Below are positions 17,164 to 25,974 of a stretch of DNA of 64,000 nucleotides, piece after piece. The DNA comes from CAG-411 sp963643465 (lineage in GTDB: Bacteria; Bacillota; Clostridia; Lachnospirales; Lachnospiraceae): positions 415,877 to 479,876 of the forward strand of contig CAVIJT010000001.1 of the NCBI GenBank assembly GCA_963643465.1, in the 5' to 3' direction. The notes beneath the pieces were generated by a model, which did not search any database, had not been told where the DNA came from, and saw only the letters and a program-made list of their open reading frames with translations. The position numbers were made by a program, and so were the translations under genes. Every line of letters begins with the position of its first letter. Within the stretch, counting starts at the first letter, position 1.

Positions 17164-17709
17164 TCATTTTCCTATATTACTACTTTTTAACGATTGCCTC
17201 AGTGAGACAATCCATTCCTCAATAGCTTGCACCAACATAAATTGCTGATGTAAAACAGCCATACCCGTTACAGGAATATTGGAAGCATTTTCTTTCATCT
17301 TTATGTTCTCATTAATATTTATTTTCATAATTTCTAAGTTTTCTTCAATATATCTAATACATTCTTCTTGTCTTTCTTTAGACATACTTTCCAGATTAAC
17401 AATAACAGCATTAAAATCCAAAAATATATTGATTGGTTTACTAGAAATCTCAAGCATAAGTTTTTCAAATTCTTGGTTACCCACATCTGTTAATGAATAA
17501 ACTGCCTTTGCTGGCATTTTTCCCTCCTTTTCAACACGGCTAGAAATCAATCCTTTTTCTTCTAACTGTATAACCTTCTTGTATATAGATGGTGTACTAA
17601 TTCTTACCCACCTTGAAATATTTCGATATTCTACTTGCTTTTGAATATCATATGCACTTAAAGACTCCTGTTTTAGCATTCCTAATACAATCAAATCAAT
17701 AGTTGTCAT
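17164..17709 (-). CDS. PadR family transcriptional regulator
   Basis: The 181-residue protein has the PadR winged helix at 1-85 (LGMLKQESLSAYDIQKQVE, then SIYKKVIQLEEKGLISSR and AVYSLTDVG) and a Vir_C-like helical C-terminal dimerisation domain. PadR proteins repress genes for toxic or phenolic compounds and are often autoregulated. A palindrome overlaps its own -10. The downstream alkD gene is probably in the same transcript. Confidence 0.88.
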   Translation of the reverse strand: MTTIDLIVLGMLKQESLSAYDIQKQVEYRNISRWVRISTPSIYKKVIQLEEKGLISSRVEKEGKMPAKAVYSLTDVGNQEFEKLMLEISSKPINIFLDFNAVIVNLESMSKERQEECIRYIEENLEIMKININENIKMKENASNIPVTGMAVLHQQFMLVQAIEEWIVSLRQSLKSSNIGK

Positions 17710-17738
17710 ATAAATTTCCTCCTATGCACTCGTTAAAT

Positions 17739-17777
17739 ACTATAATTTATAGTAGTGTAATTTATACCAACTGTCAA
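17739..17777 (-). promoter_or_regulatory. padR promoter with overlapping palindrome
   Basis: The minus strand has TTGACA (17772-17777), a 17-bp spacer and TACTAT (17749-17754). The perfect dyad ACTATAA-T-TTATAGT (17739-17753) covers the -10 and start, a natural autorepressor site. Confidence 0.65.
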
Positions 17778-17801
17778 GTAAAATGAACTACAAAGCCCAA
17801 A

Positions 17802-17839
17802 AGAGCAGTTATAAATCTTTTATGATCTATAACTGCTCT
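17802..17839 (-). terminator. Terminator after the GNAT gene
   Basis: A 12-bp perfect stem AGAGCAGTTATA/TATAACTGCTCT with a 14-nt loop lies about 50 bases past the stop at 17887. On the minus strand it is followed by TTTGGGCTTTG, so termination is plausible but the T-run is short. Confidence 0.6.
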
Positions 17840-17886
17840 AACTTTGTTGTGCTTTGTTCGTCTACTTCAAATTTAAAAACTAGAAT

Positions 17887-18333
17887 TTATCTTTCTAAAG
17901 ACATATATAAAAGAGGATATGGATTTCCCTGTTCATCGTTATCTGTTCTCTTATATCCCTTAAATCCCAAGTGCTCATAAAATCCTTTGGCTTGGGGATT
18001 TTGCTCATTTACAGTTAATTGTTTTACTCCATATTTCTTAATCCCCAAACTAAGCAAGACTTTCCCTAATCCTTTTCCTCTTTGTTCAGGAGTGATAAAT
18101 AGCATTTCCAATACTTCATCCTCAATGCCCATAAACGCTACTGAATGTCCCTCTTCATCATTTGCAATTATCAAATGAGCAACCCTGTTCAATGCTTCCG
18201 GAACATACTTTTTAATATTTTCAATTTCAGCATCCGATAAAAACAGATGAGTTTCTCGCACAGACTTTTCCCATACCATTAGTAGTTGCTGAATCAAATC
18301 TTGCGTTCTTTTGTTAGTTTCAATGATATTCAT
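17887..18333 (-). CDS. GNAT family N-acetyltransferase
   Basis: The protein (about 148 residues from the ATG at 18333; a GTG at 18339 is in frame) has the acetyl-CoA loop EQRGKGLGKVLLS and the C-terminal NPQAKGFYEHLGFKGYKR, typical of GNAT enzymes of the YjaB-like group. It would acetylate an amine, but the substrate is unknown. It is monocistronic, with its own terminator. Confidence 0.85.
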   Translation of the reverse strand: MNIIETNKRTQDLIQQLLMVWEKSVRETHLFLSDAEIENIKKYVPEALNRVAHLIIANDEEGHSVAFMGIEDEVLEMLFITPEQRGKGLGKVLLSLGIKKYGVKQLTVNEQNPQAKGFYEHLGFKGYKRTDNDEQGNPYPLLYMSLER

Positions 18334-18418
18334 ATTCACCTCTACAACTTCAAATTTTCCAGTTCAAAAAACTGAAAGTTTCGAGTCAATAAGTATCCGA
18401 TACACTAATCCCCATTCA

Positions 18419-18877
18419 TTACTGAGATATTAAGAAAAGCATTTTCAAATCAATATTTTCACAATCAAATCCAACAATTTTCAATCTGTTCTGTCCACTT
18501 GACATGGAAATTGTCTTTGTTACATATCCATCAGTAGAAGTCTCAGGCGTGCATTCAATTACTGTTGTAACATTACCATCTTTATCAATATGCACAACTT
18601 TGGCTTGCCCTTTCGTAAGGATAAATGAAACTTCAATTTCGACACTTTGGTTTTCTTCCAAAGTATCTGTCCATAGCGTCTGTCGCCCATCAAACTTCGA
18701 AACGACAAGCGAATATCCTCCGTCAATCGAATTAAAAACCGAATTTTCCTTGGCATATCGGTCTTCGATTTTTGCTATTTTTTCTACGGAATTGTATTCA
18801 TTTTCTGCGAACCCATTACTACATCCAGTCATAAGCAAGCATAATAGCATAGTCAATAAAATACCGCACTTTTTCAT
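18419..18877 (-). CDS. Small lipoprotein, function unknown
   Basis: The 152-residue protein has a classical lipoprotein signal ending in the lipobox MTGC at about 16-19. The mature part is predicted beta-rich, with alternating acidic and polar residues and no recognised domain. It is alone in its transcript as far as can be seen; the next gene upstream is an FRG-domain protein 53 bases away on the same strand. Confidence 0.75.
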   Translation of the reverse strand: MKKCGILLTMLLCLLMTGCSNGFAENEYNSVEKIAKIEDRYAKENSVFNSIDGGYSLVVSKFDGRQTLWTDTLEENQSVEIEVSFILTKGQAKVVHIDKDGNVTTVIECTPETSTDGYVTKTISMSSGQNRLKIVGFDCENIDLKMLFLISQ

Positions 18878-18929
18878 ATCTTAATTCTCCTCACAAATTG
18901 GAATTTGTCATGTTTTCTTATGTAGAAAA

Positions 18930-19775
18930 TTATAATTTAGGCGTGTTCTTTACTATTTCTTCACAAATGTCATCCCACTCCTTATGATCGCTTCCATATA
19001 TTGTTTCTTTGGTTATATTCAATGACGCCAAATGTTGCAGTATATCATCAACCTTAGCAGGATTAATCTTAATTGTTATCCCAAATGGTTCTCCATCTAC
19101 ATCTGTTTGAATCCATGGATGATTTAATGGTTGTCTTGTATCCATCAATGTAAATACCCCTGATTGTCTAGAGATTCTATACGATATATCATAATTACTT
19201 TTTACCGCCAACGGTATCCATGAAAACGGAGTATTATTAACATCAGTAAACCATTCATCAAAAATAGAATCTGATAATTCATCAATATTTAATGGTTCAC
19301 ATATAGACGACTTATTTTTAGTTATTATGGAATTCTCATTTAGTTTTGCTGGTTTCAAAATAAATACTACTGGAAAAACATCCTTTTCATATTTGAAATC
19401 ATATAACGCAAAGAAAAGACCTACTAATGGGTCTGTCGACCAATCTAGTGCTGGTGTTTTTAACCTATAATGCTGTCCTAAAAACATTAAATGAAATTTA
19501 TTATATGTATTAGGAATACTACCACCCAGTTTTTTTTTGAATTCATCTAATTCTAACATAAAGTTTGGTATATTCTTATATTTTAATGTGGTAATTTCAC
19601 CTGATCCTAATGTTGGAATATCTAGTTTTTTCTCACGATTTAGTGTAGTATCTAGTTTCCACCTGTTGTCCCGCTGTCCTCTATACCACAATTCCATTTT
19701 TGCATTTTTTCGATAATTATGTATAAAGTCAATATACTCATTTAACGAGCTTACCTCTTTCACAATTTCATACAT
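18930..19775 (-). CDS. FRG-domain protein
   Basis: The 281-residue protein has the FRG-domain signature: ELWYRGQRDNRWKLDTTL at the N-terminus and LGQHYRLKTPALDWSTDPLVG with FFALYD in the middle. FRG domains (named for the (F/Y)RG motif) are common in phages, plasmids and genomic islands. The biochemical role is not established, and some occur in defence loci. There is no signal peptide. Its neighbours here are accessory genes, which agrees with horizontal origin. Confidence 0.8.
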   Translation of the reverse strand: MYEIVKEVSSLNEYIDFIHNYRKNAKMELWYRGQRDNRWKLDTTLNREKKLDIPTLGSGEITTLKYKNIPNFMLELDEFKKKLGGSIPNTYNKFHLMFLGQHYRLKTPALDWSTDPLVGLFFALYDFKYEKDVFPVVFILKPAKLNENSIITKNKSSICEPLNIDELSDSIFDEWFTDVNNTPFSWIPLAVKSNYDISYRISRQSGVFTLMDTRQPLNHPWIQTDVDGEPFGITIKINPAKVDDILQHLASLNITKETIYGSDHKEWDDICEEIVKNTPKL

Positions 19776-19882
19776 ATTTTATTAACTCCTCTCTTATAAA
19801 TCTTATTTTTCTCTTTTTAACACTAAAAGCAGGAATTTTCGCCCCTACAAATTCAAAATTGTCGCTCCAACAAACTAAAACT

Positions 19883-20667
19883 TTACTTCTTTTTCAATTC
19901 AGCAATTGCAGCATAATGTAAAACATCAAACTCTTCTGATGCAATATTATCTAACAACACCTTGTGCGCTCTTCCCAACTTGCAATTTCATCTTCTGCAA
20001 GAGATGCACCCACACCACGACAAGCCTTCATTCTTCCATTCCAGCTTTCCCTAGTAAAATGTACATTTAACTTATATTCCTCGTGATATGCTAACTCAAA
20101 CTTGTCATTGTAGCACTTTGGAATATGTATAGGATGCATTGTTTCTCCTGCTCCACTCCAGTTAGGACTGTATTTCAAAACAAGTTTTTCACTTTCGCGA
20201 GCTATTTTATCCTCGAAAGGAAGCCAAGCCATACATAATATCAATATACGTCCATCCTTCTTTAAAATTCTATGTAGTTTAGGCATAATCAGCTCGTGGT
20301 TAAAATACCAGAAACACTGACAGGCAATAATCACATCAAATGAATTCTCTGGAAAATCTAAATTCTCTGCAGAATGTGCATAATATTCAATATCCTGCCC
20401 ATCTGATAAAAGTTTAGCCTGTTCTATCTGATTCTCTGAAATATCTATACCTATCCATTTTGCACCATAACGATACATATTTCTAGGAATAACTCCTGTT
20501 CCAGTACCCATATCAAGGACACTCTGTCCATTTATACACAAACCACGTTCTACTATTTTGTCATAAAACTCCTGCGGATATATATCACGATATTTTGCAT
20601 AATCAAATGAAGTCTTTCCCCAATCAAATGCTTTTCCACCATCTATTTTTTTATCAATTATCTCCAT
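19883..20667 (-). pseudogene. Class I SAM-dependent methyltransferase, frameshifted near its 3' end
   Basis: Starting at the ATG at 20667 (GGAGG upstream), the protein has the SAM motif VLDMGTGTGVIPRNM, the acidic GIDISENQIE and the later FDVIIACQCFWYF. The uninterrupted frame stops at 19951 with WEERTRCC. The overlapping frame continues with HKVLLDNIASEEFDVLHY and AAIAELKKK to a stop at 19883. Restoring one base after GAAGAG would give a continuous product of about 260 residues. A 1-nt deletion (or sequence error) is therefore likely. Only the C-terminal tail is affected, so activity might persist. Target molecule unknown. Confidence 0.8.
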
Positions 20668-20720
20668 AAATACCTCCACAATTTCAAATATATTCGAATA
20701 TCATATCCTTTTTCTACATA

Positions 20721-21005
20721 CTATTCCCCTTCGTTGCAATCAAATTTTTTCTCTTTTTGCGTTTGATAAAATTCCTTCATTTTCTCATCACATGATGCAA
20801 TTCTACGCATATCTGACTCGGTCCGTTGATGTTTATTATATTTTGCAAATGCACACAAATTGCACGAACAGTGTACCTTTCCTTTACTCAACATTCCATC
20901 ATATTGGACATAATAATTGCCTGAATATACTTTTTTAATAATTCGTTTCTTTCTGGCAATGTGTTTGTTTCTCATTTCTCTTGTATAACTTCTACTTCTC
21001 GACAT
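20721..21005 (-). CDS. Small basic CxC..C protein, function unknown
   Basis: The 94-residue protein is strongly basic at the N-terminus (RNKHIARKKRIIKKVY) and has a cysteine cluster CSCNLCAFAKYN. It resembles a small conserved protein common in Clostridia, often next to accessory genes. No function is known to me; a metal- or nucleic-acid-binding role is a guess. Confidence 0.6.
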   Translation of the reverse strand: MSRSRSYTREMRNKHIARKKRIIKKVYSGNYYVQYDGMLSKGKVHCSCNLCAFAKYNKHQRTESDMRRIASCDEKMKEFYQTQKEKKFDCNEGE

Positions 21006-21223
21006 ACTTCATCGTCTCCTTGACATTATTTGCAACCCTATAGCAGTATCAAGGAAAATATTTTACTCCACTATAGGTGTTGCATCTGCCAAGACGACTG
21101 AAGCAATATTTTTTTATTATTCAAATACATAATTCTTCTCCTTTCCTTCCTCTTCCCTCAAGCTCCCTTTCTCTTTATACATATTTTAATCATTCCTCAT
21201 ACATGTACCTTTAACATGCCTAC
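21006..21223. other. Intergenic region with no recognised gene
   Basis: I see no credible ORF, promoter or hairpin here. The stretch is AT- and pyrimidine-rich. The adjoining 21224-21350 looks like a lost C-terminus of the next gene. Confidence 0.4.
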
Positions 21224-21332
21224 TTATAAAATAGTAAAAAAATCTTTAAAAAGCAATTTCTCATACTCATCAAATTCTTGTATATCCTTATATGTTTTCC
21301 TTAATTTATCTAACATACTTCTGACAATGTCT

Positions 21333-22022
21333 CTATTTAATTCGATATTGCATTATTCCTTCCACTGTATCCACTAACGGTTCAATAATATTCCCCTCTA
21401 AAACACTTGCAATAGTTTTTACAGCATTACCTTTTAAATAGTACATTCTTATCTCCCTGTCAAATCTATCTAATCTAACTTCACGTTTTGCAATATTGAA
21501 AATTTCTTCAAAAAGTACTCCACTTCTTCGAATTCCATAAGGTGTACCATTATCCAAATCAATGACCATCTTGTCCTGAAATTCAAGTTGCCTATAACTA
21601 TTTCTTTTATTTAGTTCAATTAAAATGAGCATTGGACTGTATGTATAAGAAACACCTGTTTTATTTTCAAAATCACGCAAGAAATTCTCAAATAAATATT
21701 GATCAAAATAAAACCTTTCTTTTAATCTATTTATAAAAATCGGTTCATTTGACGAACAATGTCTACTAATACATATATTCCGATGACTTCTATTTTTCCA
21801 TTTAGTCTCACTTTCTTCAGAAAACATATAATATCCAGGCAAATAAAAATCAATATATTTCCCTGACTTTTCATCAAATCTGTTCAAATAATTCAGTATA
21901 TATTCACGGGCATCCGATTGCCTATAATCAGCTACCAATATACCCATTGTTATAGGCATATTATCATCATATTTTTCCAATATCCTTTTCGATAAACTTT
22001 CAAATGTTGTAACTAATTCCAT
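21333..22022 (-). CDS. Partner of the DUF262/HNH protein, family not recognised
   Basis: The 229-residue protein has no signal peptide or membrane segment and no catalytic motif I can name. Notable patterns are TMGILVADYRQSDAREYI, then SGKYIDFYLPGYYMF near residue 55, and HCSSNEPIFINRL. It begins 57 bases after the DUF262 gene on the same strand, so they probably work together. Past its stop, codons in a shifted frame (ending at a stop at 21224-21226) read as coding-like (NRDIVRSMLDKLRKTYKDIQ), suggesting the C-terminus was lost by a frameshift or that a tiny gene overlaps. Function unknown. Confidence 0.65.
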   Translation of the reverse strand: MELVTTFESLSKRILEKYDDNMPITMGILVADYRQSDAREYILNYLNRFDEKSGKYIDFYLPGYYMFSEESETKWKNRSHRNICISRHCSSNEPIFINRLKERFYFDQYLFENFLRDFENKTGVSYTYSPMLILIELNKRNSYRQLEFQDKMVIDLDNGTPYGIRRSGVLFEEIFNIAKREVRLDRFDREIRMYYLKGNAVKTIASVLEGNIIEPLVDTVEGIMQYRIK

Positions 22023-22079
22023 ATCTTCTCCTTTCGAATTCTGCTCTTTATAGAATTTCTAAAACTATTTTCAATAAAT

Positions 22080-23891
22080 CTATAACCTCTCATAATACTT
22101 CTGTATCATCATTGCCATCAATTTACGTCTCTCTGTCAAAAATTCCTCATAGTTTTCTACAGTCATATCCACAATACTTTGTGGAATACAGTTTTCTTCT
22201 AAATTTATTGCAAGAAATTCTTTATTTGTAATGTTTCCTATCACTATATCACCACCTTCACACTGCTCCATTACTTTTCCAAAATAGACATTTGGTGCAT
22301 TATCACCAATTGCCTTATTTATCTGTGTATCAAGGTAAGTATAGTTTGCCACCTGATTATATTTTGTCTTGTTATCTACACCATTCTTTTTCAGATAACT
22401 TCGAGGAAATATGTGATGCACATCGCCTGATATCGTAATTAAATCTGAAACCTTAATGCCATTCATCAACATAGAATTACAATTCATGTTAATTTGCGCT
22501 GCTAAAAAAGTATTGAAAGCAGGATTGTTAACAGACGATGTTTCCAAATTCTGTGGTAATGTAACTGTCCAGAAATTTTCAGAAAGTGCCGAAGCCTCTA
22601 CATCTGCTAGGAAAGTCAGAAAACCTTTTTCATCTATAGTTCTCATATCACGGTCCATTTGCGTTTCTGGGGAACCTATGTACCGTGATGTTAATGTCGA
22701 AAGAACAAACCATTTCTGTACATATCTCTTTATCTGTACATTAGGTATTGCAGGATCATTTAACAACATTAAATACAATGTATATGCAAAATCCAAAGTC
22801 ATTTTTGAATTAAGCAATTTGCTGGATACATATCCAGCACCCTTAATAGCCATCACAAACTGTGAAAAATTGTACTGACTAATATAATTCATAATACCAG
22901 CATCTAACTTTCTATAGGACTCCTCAACAATATCTTCCCTAAACTCTTTAGTAACGAAATCACGCCCAGAAAGCAAACTAACCAAGTCCGCTAATTTACC
23001 TCTTCTAAACTGATGCATAAACGATACCCTAAGCATATCTCCATAATCCGGATCATAAATGTCATCATAATCTTTCGCTAACCATTTAATTTTATCTGCA
23101 TACTTTGATGACTGAAATTCAAAATCATGTATTAACTGTGCATAAAAATCTGGCTTAACTGCCAAATGACAAAAATAATCCACAGTTTTTCTCATAAGAC
23201 TACCAGAATGAACTATATCAGCAGCCATTTTAGACATTGCAAAATCAGACTGGCTAAGGGCTGTACCTTTAGAATTGATACGAATAAATATTTCGGTAAC
23301 CTCATCAATATCCAACGCTGCATCCAACTCAATAACACCAATTTGTCGATTAGCAATTCCCTTTAATTTAGAAAGAATCTCAGCTAACTCGTCCAAATCA
23401 ACCTTCTCATTATTTTTAGCATACTCATTTTCAAATGCCCTTTGTTTGAAATCCGGTGAAAAAACAACTGATATATCTGGTATCCACCTCTTATCCTTCA
23501 AATGTGAAGCATCCTGCACCGCAAAACGTTTTGTCTCATCTTCTGTTAGTGGATTAAATGCGATCTTTATTCTTTCTTTATTAAAATCATCATCTAATAC
23601 TTCTTTTCCGACAATAGCAGCCATCAATGCCGTTACACGCTGCTGTCCATCTATAAGCACTTTTTTACCATTTGCCTTACCACCATCTTTAGTTTTCACA
23701 TCTGGATTTTTCCATGTAATTATATACCCAGTTGGATATCCATTATATAATGAATCAATTAAATCTCTAACCTGACTTCGCTTCCATACAAATGGTCTCT
23801 GTATTTCTGGAATAACAAAATCTTCTGCATCTATCAATCCCAAAATTGCACTAACTGAATATTGCATTAATGTAAACTTCTCACCTGTCAT
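22080..23891 (-). CDS. DUF262/HNH protein (GmrSD-like restriction endonuclease family)
   Basis: The 603-residue protein has the DUF262 domain at the N-terminus: IPEIQRPFVWKRSQVRDLID, GYPTG, and the nucleotidase-type DGQQR motif in VLIDGQQRVTALM. The C-terminal HNH/DUF1524 nuclease region has DVHHIFPRSYLKK and NYTYLDTQINKAIG. GmrSD-type proteins are known to use NTP hydrolysis by DUF262 and to cleave modified phage DNA. Both halves are intact here in a single chain. It is the main defence-like gene of the window. A small ORF precedes it and an unknown protein follows it. Confidence 0.85.
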   Translation of the reverse strand: MTGEKFTLMQYSVSAILGLIDAEDFVIPEIQRPFVWKRSQVRDLIDSLYNGYPTGYIITWKNPDVKTKDGGKANGKKVLIDGQQRVTALMAAIVGKEVLDDDFNKERIKIAFNPLTEDETKRFAVQDASHLKDKRWIPDISVVFSPDFKQRAFENEYAKNNEKVDLDELAEILSKLKGIANRQIGVIELDAALDIDEVTEIFIRINSKGTALSQSDFAMSKMAADIVHSGSLMRKTVDYFCHLAVKPDFYAQLIHDFEFQSSKYADKIKWLAKDYDDIYDPDYGDMLRVSFMHQFRRGKLADLVSLLSGRDFVTKEFREDIVEESYRKLDAGIMNYISQYNFSQFVMAIKGAGYVSSKLLNSKMTLDFAYTLYLMLLNDPAIPNVQIKRYVQKWFVLSTLTSRYIGSPETQMDRDMRTIDEKGFLTFLADVEASALSENFWTVTLPQNLETSSVNNPAFNTFLAAQINMNCNSMLMNGIKVSDLITISGDVHHIFPRSYLKKNGVDNKTKYNQVANYTYLDTQINKAIGDNAPNVYFGKVMEQCEGGDIVIGNITNKEFLAINLEENCIPQSIVDMTVENYEEFLTERRKLMAMMIQKYYERL

Positions 23892-23946
23892 ATATATCCC
23901 CTTTCTTCCCCATCACTTTTCCTCTGGTACAATCTCCTGAATATTA

Positions 23947-24078
23947 TTATCTAATACCATACAAGTCTTTTTGATTGCCAAAATTTTTATCCTCAAACAA
24001 CGCCCCTGTCAATATATCTGTAACTACACCACCATAGTCTGTACTGTCTATACTATATGAACAATCTATAATTTCCAC
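23947..24078 (-). CDS. Candidate 43-codon ORF upstream of the DUF262 gene
   Basis: A GTG at 24078 with GAGGGGAGAT directly before it opens 43 codons, beginning VEIIDCSYSIDSTDYGG, to a TAA at 23947. Codon usage and the hydrophobic/acidic pattern look protein-like. It ends 55 bases before the DUF262 start, so it could be the first gene of the unit, or the remnant of a larger upstream gene. I cannot assign it to a family. Confidence 0.3.
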   Translation of the reverse strand: MEIIDCSYSIDSTDYGGVVTDILTGALFEDKNFGNQKDLYGIR

Positions 24079-24372
24079 ATCTCCCCTCTTTCACTATAGC
24101 TTAATTTGTAAAACATTAACCTTTTCATCTATATACAATATTTTACAACTTAATTCGCCTTATTTCTACATACACTCACCAAAACTTCTCGACACAATTC
24201 GACCCCAAACTTTGCGAATATAGGGCATTTTCCTCACTACTCGCATAAAAAAAGCAGCAAGCCTATGCCTACTGCCAAAAAACTCATATCCATTACTATT
24301 GTTTATTTTATACCACGCCAGCCTTTACCAGTTCTAAATTTATTTCTCGAATGCCACAAGGTCTAATCTTTC
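24079..24372. other. Non-coding region, contains a hairpin at 24214-24245
   Basis: No gene is evident. TGCGA and TCGCA flank a loop at 24214-24245 and are followed by TAAAAAAAG on the plus strand. The 18-mer at 24227-24244 (ATTTTCCTCACTACTCGC) recurs exactly at 39206-39223, which marks a dispersed element. Confidence 0.45.
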
Positions 24373-25131
24373 CTAACAATACTTTTCATACCTACACTGT
24401 TCCTTCACTTCATTTCCCAAAAGTGTAATTGCTTTTTTCGGACAATGTGCGATACAACGATAACACATGGTACATTTTTTATCTGCAACTGCTTTTCCAC
24501 TCTGCATGGAAATGTTTTTCATAGGACACAAAGAAACACATAATCCGCATCCAATACAATTTTTGCTGATTTTCAACTTATCTGTATATCCTGTTGTCTT
24601 TCTATAAAACCACAGTCTTTGACCCAAAAGCCCCATAAGATGAGAATGGAACCCAATTCCCTCTTTCGGATATTTCCCTTCCTTTATTTTGTGGACAACT
24701 GCTTCTATCTTTGCATCTGCTTTTCTAACAATTTCTTTGTTTTTCTCTATCGTCTTTTTTAAAAGTTTACTATCACAAACGGAATCTGGCATTTTAATAT
24801 GTAATCCACCAAGTATAACTGCTCCATATTTTTTGAGCAATCTGGCTGCACAGCCGGCACCATCACCACTAAAGGCTCCCATGGTTGCAACGCATACTAT
24901 TTTTTTGCCATTCCAAAGTTCTTTATTTCTATTTATGAAATCTCTAACCATATAAGGCATATTGGAATACTGTGTTGGATAACCCAGTATTATAATGTTA
25001 TTATTTGCAATTTCTTCCACAACATTTTCACTTTCTAAGGGTATCGCCTTTGCAGAAGCATCCCATAACTCTATCATTTTTTCTATACAATGTCTTGTAT
25101 TGCCTGTTCCACTAAAATATATTCCAACCAT
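24373..25131 (-). CDS. EFR1-type flavodoxin/ferredoxin fusion protein
   Basis: The 252-residue protein has a flavodoxin-like N-terminus (MVGIYFSGTGNTRHCIEKM, with the FMN phosphate loop SGTGNT) and two 4Fe-4S clusters at the C-terminus (CIGCGLCVSLCP and CTMCYRCIAHCP). EFR1 proteins are widespread in gut Clostridia and are presumed electron carriers; partners are not established. It follows a tetR gene by 45 bases on the same strand, and they probably share the strong operator-containing promoter upstream of tetR. Confidence 0.9.
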   Translation of the reverse strand: MVGIYFSGTGNTRHCIEKMIELWDASAKAIPLESENVVEEIANNNIIILGYPTQYSNMPYMVRDFINRNKELWNGKKIVCVATMGAFSGDGAGCAARLLKKYGAVILGGLHIKMPDSVCDSKLLKKTIEKNKEIVRKADAKIEAVVHKIKEGKYPKEGIGFHSHLMGLLGQRLWFYRKTTGYTDKLKISKNCIGCGLCVSLCPMKNISMQSGKAVADKKCTMCYRCIAHCPKKAITLLGNEVKEQCRYEKYC

Positions 25132-25176
25132 TCTATTGCACCTCCAAATTTTAATTCTCCATTTGCTATTACTCTC

Positions 25177-25764
25177 CTAGAAAATTTGAATAGACCGAAG
25201 GATGGCTTCCATTCTGTTTTCCCAATCATCGTCATACTCCACAGTTGGCATTGTTGCAATATTTGCCAAACCATGCACCAATGCCCACATAGCAATCATT
25301 TTGTCTTGAAGCATTTTAGTTGGTATATTCATTTTGCTAAATGTTTCCACTGTTGCTTTTTTTAATATTTCCAATGGCTGGTTTTCAACTTCACCATTAC
25401 CATCCATAGATAATTGGATTTCGATATTTTTTCTGGAAAACAAAAAATCATAGTACAACGGATTTTTATAAAAAAACATTACATATGTTTTTCCAAGCAT
25501 AAGTAAAAGTTCAGAAGTATTTGCATATGTTTGTGCGGTTTCTTCCAGCGAAGCGGTAAACAAATCCATTACATACTGCTGCATTGCTACTATAAATTCA
25601 TCCTTATTTTTAAAATGTGCATACGGCGCAGCATTACTAACACCACATTTTGCTGCTACTTTTCGCAATGATAAGGTTTCCTCGCCTTCTGTACTAATTA
25701 ATTCTATGCCAGTTTCAATAAGAGAACGGCGTAAGTCTCCGTGATGATATCCTTTTTTTTCCAT
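25177..25764 (-). CDS. TetR family transcriptional regulator
   Basis: The 195-residue protein has the TetR N-terminal helix-turn-helix (GEETLSLRKVAAKCGVSNAAPYAHFKNKDEF) and a helical ligand-binding C-terminus of the WHG type. It leads a likely two-gene operon with the EFR1 protein gene. A perfect inverted repeat covers its -35 and start region, so autorepression is probable. The ligand is unknown. Confidence 0.9.
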   Translation of the reverse strand: MEKKGYHHGDLRRSLIETGIELISTEGEETLSLRKVAAKCGVSNAAPYAHFKNKDEFIVAMQQYVMDLFTASLEETAQTYANTSELLLMLGKTYVMFFYKNPLYYDFLFSRKNIEIQLSMDGNGEVENQPLEILKKATVETFSKMNIPTKMLQDKMIAMWALVHGLANIATMPTVEYDDDWENRMEAILRSIQIF

Positions 25765-25777
25765 AACACACCTCCAT

Positions 25778-25822
25778 CTTTACACTGATAAGATTATATC
25801 ACACCAACTTACCAGTGTAAAG
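25778..25822 (-). promoter_or_regulatory. tetR-EFR1 promoter with operator inverted repeat
   Basis: On the minus strand TTTACA, a 17-bp spacer and TATAAT form the promoter. The arms CTTTACACTG-x-TAAG (25808-25822) and CTTA-x-CAGTGTAAAG (25778-25792) are inverted copies covering the -35 and the start. Such arms are the expected TetR-dimer sites. Confidence 0.75.
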
Positions 25823-25841
25823 ATTACAAAAAATTATGGGC

Positions 25842-25877
25842 TTTTATCTTATAGGACGCATTTTCCTATAAGATAAA
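25842..25877. repeat. Hairpin element TTTATCTTATAG-GACG..TTTTC-CTATAAGATAAA
   Basis: The 12-bp perfect stem has the loop GACGCATTTTC. It is related to the element at 11423-11449 in stem layout and loop (TATAGGACG). Confidence 0.5.
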
Positions 25878-25913
25878 AAAACTGTCGTCAACACTTCTGC
25901 TAACGACAGTTTT
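25878..25913 (-). terminator. Terminator of the AIM24 gene
   Basis: On the minus strand the stem AAAACTGTCGT/ACGACAGTTTT is followed by TTTATC. It lies about 60 bases past the stop at 25975. Confidence 0.8.
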
Positions 25914-25974
25914 CCATCTAACTCCAATCATATGATTTAAAAAGTTTCAGATGCAATTATACGCACCATTTATT

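Noticed and set aside
21006..21332. CRISPR-like or tRNA-like structure in the gap
   Set aside because: No spaced repeats and no cloverleaf could be traced.
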